NCBI GenBank assembly: GCA_016350165.1 | Contig: CP066225.1 | Coordinates: 2,170,001 to 2,234,000 of the forward strand | DNA length: 64,000 nucleotides | Source of the DNA: Planctomycetota bacterium | GTDB lineage: Bacteria > Planctomycetota > Phycisphaerae > Phycisphaerales > Phycisphaeraceae | Direction of reading: 5' to 3' | In this document: piece after piece, positions 10,501 to 17,402 of the stretch | Layout of the letters: every line of letters begins with the position of its first letter | Numbering within the stretch: the stretch's first letter is position 1 | Notes under the pieces: generated by a model | The model's database searches: none | What the model saw: the letters and a program-made list of their open reading frames with translations, nothing else | Told to the model about the DNA's origin: nothing | Made by a program: the position numbers and the translations under genes

Positions 10501-11336
10501 CCAGCAACCCATCAGCATCATTCTTCATCAACGAGGCTGAAGGCGTCGTACACCTTGATCAAGACGATCATCTGTTCATCAGCATGGATGGTGCAGTAAA
10601 CAACGGCACCATCGAAATCTTCAATGCACGACTCACGCTCGACAGTTCACTGCTCAACAACGGCCACATCACCGGCCTCAACACATACCTCCGCACAACC
10701 TCAATCGATAACTACGGCCAAATGAACTACGCCGACACGCAACACACACTCTTCGGCGACATCACCAACAACATCGACGGCACAATCACCGTCACACGTG
10801 ATGCAAGACTCACCATCCACGATGACTTCGACAACCAGGGCGAACTCCGCATCTCCAACGATGCATCCGTCGTCATCTTCGGTCAATTCACCGGCACCGG
10901 CTCAATCACCGGCGGCGGCACAACCTACATCGAAGGTGAACTCGCTCCCGGTAACAGCCCCGGCCTCATGGACATCACCGGCGACATCGTCCTCTCAGAC
11001 GACGCTAACGCCCAAATGGAACTGGCTGGCAACATCATCGGTGATGAATACGACGCACTCACCATCAACGGCGACCTCTCACTCGACGGTACACTCGAAC
11101 TACTACTCATTGACGGCTTCAACCCACTCGCAGGTGATGCATTCCAACTCTTCGAAGCAACCAACATCGAAGGCCAATTCGCATCACTACTCCTTCCAAC
11201 ACTCATCGGCAACCTCTCATGGGATACAACCCAACTCAACACTCAAGGCCTCATCTCCGTCATCCCAGAGCCAACCTCACTCCTCCTCTTCACCTCATTT
11301 GCATCACTACTCACAATCCGTCGTAGAAGCGCATAA
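7569..11336 (+). CDS. giant PEP-CTERM protein with beta-strand repeats (paralogue)
   Basis: A 1255-residue paralogue of the preceding gene. I start at ATG 7569, not the TTG two codons earlier: AGGGAAGGG lies 7 nt upstream and MRDNVITRLRAYST matches MRQDTVSRIKRYST of the paralogue. It has a signal peptide (LLAFAMGGITSA), repeated beta-strand motifs with IG/VG endings, a C-terminal region of about 350 residues closely like the paralogue (SKQLTIDGGTLIID, NNGWIGGSG), and a PEP-CTERM tail (VIPEPTSLLLF...IRRRSA). Likely a surface or matrix protein; function unknown. Codon use shifts from mixed to strongly C/A-ending from about 9900 to the end, so the two ends of the gene have different base composition. 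Confidence 0.88.
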   Translation: MRDNVITRLRAYSTATLLAFAMGGITSADTYIWTGADKFDGSDFSKITNWELKDGGIGSPFVGTLVDGHELLIDTTVPKVNGYANDRHNPTLYSEFYNFVNGAKLIVDDRLTELLIDDVFTGINLGSDTELHVSNGARIRSTSGVSGPIIGYQTGDKSAKAYINSNGSITATDLIVALTDPSGFKHSIAEVFVSGTFSGIALSETLSIGMSAHDSSINDATSKTFGVVTVENNAYVNVVNGADTGTIYVGQGTSGRLNVNDATVNTNIMCVGSGHFPTTINNSRTSGELVIDGILSDVRTDHLNVGENTRGSVTVSNQATLRADNLTIGLNRGHGIVRVESGGKLIMEPDFIGILSIGQEGSLDTSKLILTDQNTRMEVSNEVQTVFVGQASNAEWLVQDGATFARLHEGSTPADYYFGIKGSANNQRGFADLIVEGDGSRWEDATGRIRLGFGLAADGTTKNVGGLFVKDGGYLNADIIDAGTRLSNQYGQGNISIAGDGTKVIANTISVQGDRSNIYLTNGGDANMGTLNVDSESAHYVYSWNNGVVANATIEDQGSVLKLGSAYIGIDHAGAMYVTNEGVVRATGKFHVGMGESFDVSTSALLRADNNAYVRAVGGFEVAGGDSRHAEVQVLGGSYLTANGDIRLGIGSDSYGKLTVEGMGQATLTDSYGTFAHSRIFSSDDIITGVSIGSSGDIHVGDHGEIAVKSIFLQQSAGGTSEMVVDGENAAVYSNGTLHVGSFGDAQLTIREGKVSTNALIFANDGSARGRVTIIGKDSELIVYNGLNMINQYEARLDLYHSGQLILLDDLIANDSSIVNIFGGQLNARDIHLEPDTNPINWQTGTIALSSDQALYEGSTLDVLTYHYDSATDTSYNKLGAGKILYVGGELSMSKQLTIDGGTLIIDQFDSHAGLPLLELKKGKFGFYHSGSIGDGSPLGNRLMMNEDVHIVAGGPLTNNGWIGGSGVISDEIPTNLPSNPSASFFINEAEGVVHLDQDDHLFISMDGAVNNGTIEIFNARLTLDSSLLNNGHITGLNTYLRTTSIDNYGQMNYADTQHTLFGDITNNIDGTITVTRDARLTIHDDFDNQGELRISNDASVVIFGQFTGTGSITGGGTTYIEGELAPGNSPGLMDITGDIVLSDDANAQMELAGNIIGDEYDALTINGDLSLDGTLELLLIDGFNPLAGDAFQLFEATNIEGQFASLLLPTLIGNLSWDTTQLNTQGLISVIPEPTSLLLFTSFASLLTIRRRSA

Positions 11337-11352
11337 AAAAATCAACTAATTG

Positions 11353-11380
11353 TTGATTAGAACCATAAAACCTCTAAATA
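11353..11380 (+). promoter_or_regulatory. possible promoter of the structured RNA element
   Basis: TTGATT (11353-11358), 16-bp spacer, TAAATA (11375-11380). It uses the same 16-bp spacing as nearby promoters. It overlaps a weak ATCAAC/GTTGAT hairpin just after the PEP-CTERM stop codon. Confidence 0.4.
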
Positions 11381-11540
11381 AGTGGCCGTCGCATTTTTCG
11401 CTTCGTGCCACTTTTACAAAAATTTACTTCATTGGGAACAAGCTGAGGCCTCGAGGGGCGGGACAGGGAGATAGAGCCAACGAGGTGTTCCCAGTGAAAT
11501 AAAAGGAGAGGGGACAAGGCCGCTTTTTAGCGGCCTTTTT
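11380..11540 (+). ncRNA. candidate structured non-coding RNA or structured 3' UTR
   Basis: The region has no coding frame but contains three ordered helices. Hairpin 1 is AAGTGGC / GCCACTT (11380-11386 with 11407-11413). Helix 2 is an 18-bp pairing of 11423-11440 with 11486-11503 (TTTACTTCATTGGGAACA against TGTTCCCAGTGAAATAAA), with one C-A mismatch and one G-T pair, enclosing a G-rich 45-nt apical part with a further CCTCG/CGAGG pairing. A perfect terminator closes the element. It lies between convergent genes and has a possible promoter of its own. The predicted size of about 155 nt is in the range of 6S RNA, but I could not match 6S, SRP or any other family. It may instead be the 3' UTR of the PEP-CTERM mRNA. 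Confidence 0.5.
11516..11540 (+). terminator. rho-independent terminator after structured element
   Basis: Perfect 9-bp stem AAGGCCGCT / AGCGGCCTT, TTTT loop, then a T run. The T run is on the plus strand, so it ends rightward transcription. Confidence 0.88.
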
Positions 11541-11570
11541 CACACCTCTCGCACATCGTCATCTACTACT

Positions 11571-13016
11571 CTATTTCATACCAGCCACTTCAACTTCCCT
11601 AAATTCCAACCTCGCAAAATTACCAACCACACCATTCGGCCCACGATTCTTCGCAAGCACAAACTTCAATACATGCCTTCCCTTTTTCAACTTCACATCG
11701 TCCACAACTAAATCCGTCCAGTTCTGCCAATCACCTGTCTCCGGTATATGTATGTCAGGCGTCACACGTTTACCATCCACCTCCAAATAAACATGCCCAC
11801 CTCGCTCAGGCGCAGCAGCCGTCACAATCAACTGATACGTCCCACTCTTCTTCACATCAATATCATAGTTAAGCCACTCACCTTCAATATTCCAACCTAA
11901 ATTAAAATCACTTCCTTCATCACTACACACCTGAATATCAACACCATCCGACAATCGATACTCACCACCATGATTGTGCGCTTCTAAATCATGATAAGCC
12001 ACACCCTCACCACCATCTTTAAAATTCATAAATTGCACAATACCCGGTATCGCATGCACCGGCGCACCCTTAAACCGCTTCTCCTCAGCAATCTTCTGTT
12101 GCCTTTTTACACGCCCCTCATGATAAGCAGCCAACGCTTTCTCATTCACGACCAACGATTTATCCTTGTAAATCCGCACATAATCAATCACATACTCTTG
12201 CGGAAACACCGTCGTCTCATTCGGCGAACCCGGCCAATTCCCACCAATAGCCAAATTTAGAATTACAAATGAATCCACATCGAAAGGCCATTCAAAATAC
12301 TTAAAATCCTCAGGTGTACGCGTCTTATACAAAACCCCATCTACATAAAACCTAACCGCCAACGGCTCCCATTCCACTCCATACACATGAAAACCATCTG
12401 CAAAATTCACGCTCTCTGTCTGCGTATAATGCGCACCCAATCCTTTCCCAGCAAAAAAGTGTGGACCATGCAAAGTCCCATGCACCGTCTTCGGATCACC
12501 AACATTTTCTAAAATATCAATCTCACCACACGCAGGCCAACCAACCGTCGATATATTCTCACCCAACATCCAGGCCGCTGACCAAATCCCCTTCCCCGTT
12601 GGCAACTTTGCTCTAACCTCAAACTTCCCATACTTCTGACCAAACAAACCCTGCGTTTTCAATCGTGCCGAAGTATATTCTCTCGCAATACCATCTTTAC
12701 CTGTAAAGTTATCTTTCATTGCTTTAATGATAAGATGACCTTCACCATCAAGATGCGCATTCACTGCACGATCCGTATACGTCTGCAACTCATTATTCCC
12801 CCAACCACCGCCACCTAAATCATAAGTCCATTTCTTCGCATCAGGCTTACTCCCCGCCTCACCTTCAAACTCATCTGCAAACGTCAACTCCCAGTCACCC
12901 TGCCCCATTGGCACACCCTCCACCTTATTAATATCAAACGGCTCAGCATTCACCGTCATACCTAACCCAGCAAATACCAAAACCAACAGCCCAATTCCAA
13001 TTACAGTCATATCCAT
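11571..13016 (-). CDS. secreted GH16 endo-beta-glucanase (laminarinase type) with CBM6
   Basis: A 481-residue exported glycosidase. A signal peptide covers about residues 1-24 (VLVFAGLGMTVNA). The GH16 catalytic domain (about 40-290) has the signature GEIDILENVG with nucleophile E165, D167 and acid/base E170, plus WPACG before it and NLAIGGNWPG near the end, typical of laminarinases acting on beta-1,3-glucan. A C-terminal CBM6-like beta-sandwich (about 325-475; EGEWLNYDIDVKKSGTY) would bind glucan. GAGAGGA precedes the ATG. An LacI-type operator lies 20-30 bp upstream and a divergent LacI gene starts 276 bp away, so repression relieved by a glucan-derived sugar is likely. Confidence 0.92.
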   Translation of the reverse strand: MDMTVIGIGLLVLVFAGLGMTVNAEPFDINKVEGVPMGQGDWELTFADEFEGEAGSKPDAKKWTYDLGGGGWGNNELQTYTDRAVNAHLDGEGHLIIKAMKDNFTGKDGIAREYTSARLKTQGLFGQKYGKFEVRAKLPTGKGIWSAAWMLGENISTVGWPACGEIDILENVGDPKTVHGTLHGPHFFAGKGLGAHYTQTESVNFADGFHVYGVEWEPLAVRFYVDGVLYKTRTPEDFKYFEWPFDVDSFVILNLAIGGNWPGSPNETTVFPQEYVIDYVRIYKDKSLVVNEKALAAYHEGRVKRQQKIAEEKRFKGAPVHAIPGIVQFMNFKDGGEGVAYHDLEAHNHGGEYRLSDGVDIQVCSDEGSDFNLGWNIEGEWLNYDIDVKKSGTYQLIVTAAAPERGGHVYLEVDGKRVTPDIHIPETGDWQNWTDLVVDDVKLKKGRHVLKFVLAKNRGPNGVVGNFARLEFREVEVAGMK

Positions 13017-13036
13017 TGTTCGGTCCTCTCTTCATG

Positions 13037-13046
13037 GAAACGTTTC
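13037..13046. promoter_or_regulatory. LacI-family operator before GH16 gene
   Basis: Perfect palindrome GAAACGTTTC with the central CG typical of LacI/GalR operators, located just upstream of the GH16 start and overlapping its likely -10 region (TATGAA on the minus strand). Confidence 0.7.
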
Positions 13047-13218
13047 ATAAGTTACGGGCCGAAAAGCACTTCAAGTTATCACACAGTTTCACAAAACCAA
13101 TCCGCCCACACCATCATCAAATCACAGGCACACATTCACGAGTTCTATAATCTTCTACAACAAAACACTTTACAGTTAACAAAATGTATAAAATCACAAA
13201 TTTATCGATAAATACTGC

Positions 13219-13246
13219 TTGACAATTATGACTCTTCAGGTATGTT
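13219..13246 (+). promoter_or_regulatory. promoter of lacI-type regulator
   Basis: TTGACA (13219-13224), 16-bp spacer, TATGTT (13241-13246). The predicted start near 13253 lies downstream of the TTG start that a longest-frame call would use, which supports the ATG at 13293. Confidence 0.7.
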
Positions 13247-13254
13247 ACATAAAA

Positions 13255-13265
13255 GAAACTGTTTC
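13255..13265. promoter_or_regulatory. second LacI-type operator, autoregulatory
   Basis: GAAAC-T-GTTTC, the same half-sites as 13037-13046 with one base inserted at the centre, placed on the predicted transcription start of the regulator gene. Confidence 0.6.
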
Positions 13266-13292
13266 ATCAACTGTAAATTAAGCGATTCAATC

Positions 13293-14294
13293 ATGGCAAG
13301 TGTTAGAGAAATTGCGAAAGAAGCTGGCGTCTCAATCACAACCGTTTCACGTGTGATTAACAACCATCCTCGCGTCAGCGAGAAAGCAAAAAGCAAAGTT
13401 CTCAATGCCATGAACACCAATCGGTACGTCGCCAAAGTCGGCCGAAAATCAACCACCAACATCGCTTTCGTTTACACCGGTGAATCTTCACTCGGCTCAC
13501 CATACGACGCCGCCCTCATGCAAGGTATGGCCGCCGGTATGGACGAATTCGGCTTCGACCTCATGATCCTCGATGCACGCCGAGCAAAACTCCCACACGA
13601 AACTTACACACAAATGTTCATGCGCAAAGGTGTTCGTGGCGCGGTTCTTAGAACAACAACCAATACACGTCACGTTTGCCAAACTATAGCCGATGAAGGT
13701 TTCCCTTCCGTCGTCCTAGGCGATCATTTCGATACACCCAACGTTAACTTCATCTACTCCGACTCTTTTGCTTCTTCTCAAGAAGCAACCTCACATCTCC
13801 TCGAACTCGGCCACAAACGCATCGCGATCGGTATCAACGTCATTGATGATTCAGATCACGCCGACCGCGTCCATGGTTACCGCACCGCTTTCGAATCGCA
13901 CAACCTGCCTGTCGATGAACGCAACATCATCCGCACACCTGCATACCGTGAAGGTGGCATGCAACTCATCCGTCGTATCATGTCCATGTCACCTCGCCCT
14001 ACTGCAATGTATCTCACCGACCCGATCACTGTCGTCGGCGCCATGCAGGAAGCTCATAAAATGGGAATCAAAATCCCTGACGATCTTTCAATCGTTGGCT
14101 TCGATGACGGCGAACTCCGCTACTACGTCTACCCACAACTCACTGCAGTATGCCAAAACGCTAACGAAATCGGACTCGAAGCATTCCGTGTACTTCACGA
14201 AAAACTTCAAAATCCAAACGATAAAATTGCAGTTAAAAAAGCCTTACCAACTTGGCTCGAAATACATGACTCTACCGGGCCTTGCAATCAATAA
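13293..14294 (+). CDS. LacI-family transcriptional regulator
   Basis: A 333-residue LacI/GalR regulator. The N-terminal helix-turn-helix and hinge (residues 1-50; VREIAKEAGVSITTVSRVINN) is followed by a periplasmic-binding-protein-like sensor domain (about 60-330; SIVGFDDGELRYYVYPQLTAV is the typical family end). I use ATG 13293 because the HTH begins right there and the promoter places the RNA start after the longer TTG frame. It is divergent from the GH16 gene with operators at both promoters, so it probably controls the glucan locus and itself. The PEP-CTERM and pilin-like genes downstream may belong to the same regulon, although no operator was seen before them. Confidence 0.9.
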   Translation: MASVREIAKEAGVSITTVSRVINNHPRVSEKAKSKVLNAMNTNRYVAKVGRKSTTNIAFVYTGESSLGSPYDAALMQGMAAGMDEFGFDLMILDARRAKLPHETYTQMFMRKGVRGAVLRTTTNTRHVCQTIADEGFPSVVLGDHFDTPNVNFIYSDSFASSQEATSHLLELGHKRIAIGINVIDDSDHADRVHGYRTAFESHNLPVDERNIIRTPAYREGGMQLIRRIMSMSPRPTAMYLTDPITVVGAMQEAHKMGIKIPDDLSIVGFDDGELRYYVYPQLTAVCQNANEIGLEAFRVLHEKLQNPNDKIAVKKALPTWLEIHDSTGPCNQ

Positions 14295-14348
14295 CCGTAT
14301 CTTTATGAATGATCACACGCATAAGGAGAATACAATTTTGATCCCAAC

Positions 14349-14383
14349 AAAAAAACCGACCAACGGCTGCAACCGCTGATCGG
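14349..14383 (-). terminator. minus-strand terminator in the lacI - PEP-CTERM gap
   Basis: Read on the minus strand, CCGATCAGCGG pairs with CCGTTGGTCGG over 11 bp (with G-T pairs), has a 6-nt loop and is followed by a run of seven Ts. On the plus strand the wobble pairs become C-A mismatches and no T run follows, so it is built for leftward RNA, although both flanking genes run rightward. Confidence 0.65.
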
Positions 14384-14428
14384 CATAAGAGACAACTTGG
14401 AACAAGCACAGTCTCAGTTGAGATCATA
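14349..14428 (-). ncRNA. candidate small RNA, minus strand
   Basis: A -10-like TATGAT (14423-14428) with a -35-like TTATCA 18 bp upstream (14447-14452) faces the leftward terminator at 14349-14383. Together they would give an RNA of about 65-75 nt antisense to the region after lacI. It has no coding potential. This is inferred from signals only. Confidence 0.35.
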
Positions 14429-14533
14429 GCACATTAATCACTTCGCTGATAAATCATTTATTTAATAGACACTTTTACACTTCCGCGCGACTGTCTGTTT
14501 GAACCGTGCATATCTGAAAAACTGGAGGAACAT

Positions 14534-15163
14534 ATGTTCAGCAAAATGCTTAACATCGGTGTTTCGTTATTCGCTTGTGCTTCACTGACTACCGCGATCT
14601 CAGCTAATCTTCTCGCCAACCCTGACATCGAAGGCGACTACGCTCTTTGGGGACCCTGGGCTAACAGCTTCGCTGAAGCCGATCCACTCGATGAAAACAA
14701 CACCGCAATGAAAATGTTCGGTAACTGGAGCGGTAGCTTCAATGTCAGTGGCGCATTCCAGCAATTTGCAGCCGTTGAAGGCCAAACATTTGAAATGTCA
14801 GCAAAAACGCTTCACGTTACAGGCGACGAAATGACCGCCGACGGGACAGAAGATAACTGGGTCGTCATGAAGCTCACATTCTTCGATGCCGCGGATGCAG
14901 AAATCTCATTCGTCGAAGAAAATATCCTTGACGGCAATTCACCTCTCGACGCATGGATCGACAACGCACCAATGCAAGCGACTGCTCCTGCAGGAACTGC
15001 GAAAGTCGGCGCATACATCATGTACCTGCAACCAATGTGGGACGGCGGCGCAGCATGGATTGATGACGTTGTACTCACAGAAGTCATCCCAGAACCAACT
15101 TCACTCGCGCTTCTTTCCATTCTCTCACTCGGCGCTCTTCACCGTAAACGTAAAACTTCTTAA
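14534..15163 (+). CDS. small PEP-CTERM protein with carbohydrate-binding-like fold
   Basis: A 209-residue exported protein with a signal peptide (ACASLTTAISA), one beta-sandwich domain resembling the CBM4/9 jelly-roll (LLANPDIEGDYALWGPW at the start, GGAAWIDDVVLTEV at the end), and a PEP-CTERM tail (VIPEPTSLALL...HRKRKTS). It probably sits on the cell surface and binds a polysaccharide, plausibly the glucan cut by the nearby GH16. GGAGGA lies 5 nt before the ATG. It is followed 80 bp later by a pilin-like gene, probably co-transcribed. Confidence 0.82.
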   Translation: MFSKMLNIGVSLFACASLTTAISANLLANPDIEGDYALWGPWANSFAEADPLDENNTAMKMFGNWSGSFNVSGAFQQFAAVEGQTFEMSAKTLHVTGDEMTADGTEDNWVVMKLTFFDAADAEISFVEENILDGNSPLDAWIDNAPMQATAPAGTAKVGAYIMYLQPMWDGGAAWIDDVVLTEVIPEPTSLALLSILSLGALHRKRKTS

Positions 15164-15167
15164 TACT

Positions 15168-15199
15168 TCGAGGCTCATTAGCCTAATCGCTTTGAGCCT
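15168..15199 (+). other. hairpin between PEP-CTERM and pilin-like genes
   Basis: An 8-bp stem GAGGCTCA / TGAGCCTC with a 16-nt loop, followed only by a late T-rich stretch. It could be a leaky terminator or an RNA-stability element within the operon. Confidence 0.5.
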
Positions 15200-15243
15200 C
15201 CTTCAAATCTTTTTGAAAATTAACTCCCTTAAGGAGATACATT

Positions 15244-16029
15244 ATGAAAGCTCTAAGATCAGGTTTCACGCTTATTGAACTCCTAGTCGTCATTTCTATT
15301 ATTGCCTTACTTATCGGTATTCTTCTACCAGCTCTCAGCGCTGCACGCGGAACCGCCAAAGATATGGCATGCATGTCCAATCAACGTCAACTCATGCTCG
15401 GCGTCTTCGCATACTCCATCAATAATAATGGCCTCTACCCAATCGGCTACACATGGTATGACTCCGGCGCAGACTGGTCACTGCTCATCAGTAACTTCGT
15501 CCAGGGCTCCGGAACAACTTACGATCTCTCTGGTGGCGGCGACGAACGTACCGAAATCTATACCTGCCCTTCCGCTTCATTCGATGACGGCAACCTCCAC
15601 TACTCATCCAACCCATTACTCATGGGCAACATTCATGACGCTGGTATGGAACAGTGCTACCGTGAAGCAACCATCAAACGTACCACCGAAGTTATCGTCA
15701 TCATGGATGGCACACAGCACCCAGATAACACAACTGCTTCATTCAAAGAAAACTCATTCTCAACCGCATGGCAAATCGACGGCACCGACCTACTCTTCAA
15801 CCGTCATTGGTTCAACACCAACGATACAGATAATGATGACCCAATCGACCCAGGCCTCAATGAAGACGGCCGTTTATGGACAACTGGTGTCGGTGACTTC
15901 GCTAATATTCGTTGGCGTCACAGTCAGGACAACAACGGCATCTTCGCTTTTGCAGATGGACATGCCGAATCCAAATCTCCAGAAACCGTCCTGCACCGCA
16001 ACATCCGACCCGCCCACAGCGGCTATTAA
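15244..16029 (+). CDS. prepilin-type N-terminal methylation domain protein
   Basis: A 261-residue member of the large planctomycete pilin-like family. A short basic leader and the [14 protein letters not shown] segment (cleavage after G8, then a hydrophobic helix) mark a type IV pilin/type II pseudopilin signal handled by prepilin peptidase. The globular part ends with the H-Xn-DG signature (RHSQDNNGIFAFADGHAES; here 11 residues lie between H and DG rather than the usual 9). The role is unknown; members are scattered next to polysaccharide genes. AAGGAG lies upstream. A strong terminator follows. Confidence 0.88.
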   Translation: MKALRSGFTLIELLVVISIIALLIGILLPALSAARGTAKDMACMSNQRQLMLGVFAYSINNNGLYPIGYTWYDSGADWSLLISNFVQGSGTTYDLSGGGDERTEIYTCPSASFDDGNLHYSSNPLLMGNIHDAGMEQCYREATIKRTTEVIVIMDGTQHPDNTTASFKENSFSTAWQIDGTDLLFNRHWFNTNDTDNDDPIDPGLNEDGRLWTTGVGDFANIRWRHSQDNNGIFAFADGHAESKSPETVLHRNIRPAHSGY

Positions 16030-16074
16030 TTCGACAATCACGAGAGATGCCGAAAGCATCAAAATCACACAGTT

Positions 16075-16100
16075 AGCCGCGATCACACTCGCGGCTTTTT
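16075..16100 (+). terminator. rho-independent terminator after pilin-like gene
   Basis: Perfect 8-bp stem AGCCGCGA / TCGCGGCT, 6-nt loop, then TTTT. Confidence 0.88.
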
Positions 16101-16475
16101 CATGCGCACTTCCTCAACTACTCATGCTAATCAACGATTAGACTAATTATCTAAACTCATCTCACCAAACCACACAACACTAAAATCTAAACCCCAAAAA
16201 CCGACGACATTCACAGAAGGTTTTAATTCATTTCATTCCACTATCTACTGCGCATACAGTAGCGCGCGACGCTTTTGCGCGCATAAACACGCATTTCGCC
16301 CATGTAAGACTGATCCAAAACACAACAAAACTAGTTTAAAACACACCAAAACTCACCCGTTTCTTGGAAAAACGCGCTAAAACTGGCCCAAAATTCCTAC
16401 GGGTAAACCAACAACTTCAACAAAACGTGCGCACAGAAACGACGTTTCTTACATCCTTACATTCAAATCAAACAT
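16101..16475. other. intergenic region
   Basis: No gene seen. It contains a GCGCGC...GCGCGC dyad (about 16262-16281) and C/A-rich low-complexity sequence. ACGGGTAAA near 16398 recurs in the long gap near 49594. Confidence 0.4.
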
Positions 16476-17366
16476 CTACTCAACAGCCCATTTCAACCTC
16501 GCACTCACCGCGAAGTGATCAGAACCAACATAAGCACTCGGCGTCTTTACAACTCGATGCGATAACGCCTTCAATGATTTAGTACTAAAAATATAGTCAA
16601 TTTGCTTCGGTTTTTGTTTAGATCCATACCCATGATAGGTCCCCAAATACTTTGTCTTCCCACATTGACGATGCGTTGAATAGAACGCATCCGATTCTAA
16701 ATCTTTACAAACCAAACGCTTAATCACATCACTATGAGCCGTCGCATTAAAATCCCCCATTAATAGAATTGCATCACTTCGATATTGATCTGCAATTTCA
16801 CTCATTAACTTCTGAATCAACTTCACTGATTCAAGCCGCGCCTTTGCACTGAGATGATCCAGATGCACACATAGCACAAGTATATTCCGATTCACCTGCA
16901 AATCATTCAAGACAACATAACCCGCAGTCCGTATGATCCTCGAATCCCAGCCCCGGCTCCCCACCTCATTTGGCTTCTCACTCAACCAAAAAGTTCCGCT
17001 TTTTATAGGCTTATAACGCTCTTTTCGGTAAAGAATTATATTACGTGACCCTGCGATTTTACCATCAACTTTCCCAACGCCATACGCATCATAATCACGC
17101 ATCGCATCTGTAATCTGATGATATTGACTGTTCTCAACTTCCTGCAATGCGATCAAATCTGCACGACCTGATTTTAGAATTTTAATCACTTTATCTTTAC
17201 GTTTATCCCACGGATGCTCTTTGAGTTTCGAACTCGAACTGAGAATGTTATATGTCATCACAACAAATTCACTGGATGCATTCACATCAACTTGCGCATT
17301 TAAATTGCCACAACACATGAGTATTGCAGCAATTAAAAAAGTTACATTTTTAAGGTTACAGAACAT
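16476..17366 (-). CDS. secreted endonuclease/exonuclease/phosphatase-family protein
   Basis: A 296-residue exported enzyme. A signal peptide covers residues 1-24 (FLIAAILMCCGNLNA). EEP-fold motifs follow in order: TYNIL (metal-side Asn), LQEVE (metal-binding Glu), VHLDHL, GDFNA (catalytic Asp/Asn), QIDYIF and SDHFAV (catalytic Asp-His). The family includes phosphodiesterases, sphingomyelinases, inositol phosphatases and nucleases. As the last gene of a glycerophosphodiester operon it may act on a phosphodiester or phosphate headgroup outside the cytoplasm; that is inference. It starts 36 bp after the transporter gene. Confidence 0.85.
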   Translation of the reverse strand: MFCNLKNVTFLIAAILMCCGNLNAQVDVNASSEFVVMTYNILSSSSKLKEHPWDKRKDKVIKILKSGRADLIALQEVENSQYHQITDAMRDYDAYGVGKVDGKIAGSRNIILYRKERYKPIKSGTFWLSEKPNEVGSRGWDSRIIRTAGYVVLNDLQVNRNILVLCVHLDHLSAKARLESVKLIQKLMSEIADQYRSDAILLMGDFNATAHSDVIKRLVCKDLESDAFYSTHRQCGKTKYLGTYHGYGSKQKPKQIDYIFSTKSLKALSHRVVKTPSAYVGSDHFAVSARLKWAVE

Positions 17367-17402
17367 ATCTACCTGACATCTAACCTGATGTTTTTAACGC
17401 TA

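Noticed and set aside
3490-11336. True type V autotransporters
   Set aside because: The repeats are similar, but both proteins end in a PEP-CTERM tail instead of an outer-membrane beta-barrel.
10798-11349. 183-residue plus-strand frame in the end of the second giant PEP-CTERM gene
   Set aside because: Shadow of the PEP-CTERM frame; Ser/Thr/Pro-rich and without a ribosome-binding site.
11380-11540. 6S RNA, SRP RNA or RNase P RNA
   Set aside because: Size and hairpin shape are compatible with 6S, but no diagnostic sequence of any of these families could be matched, so no family name is given.
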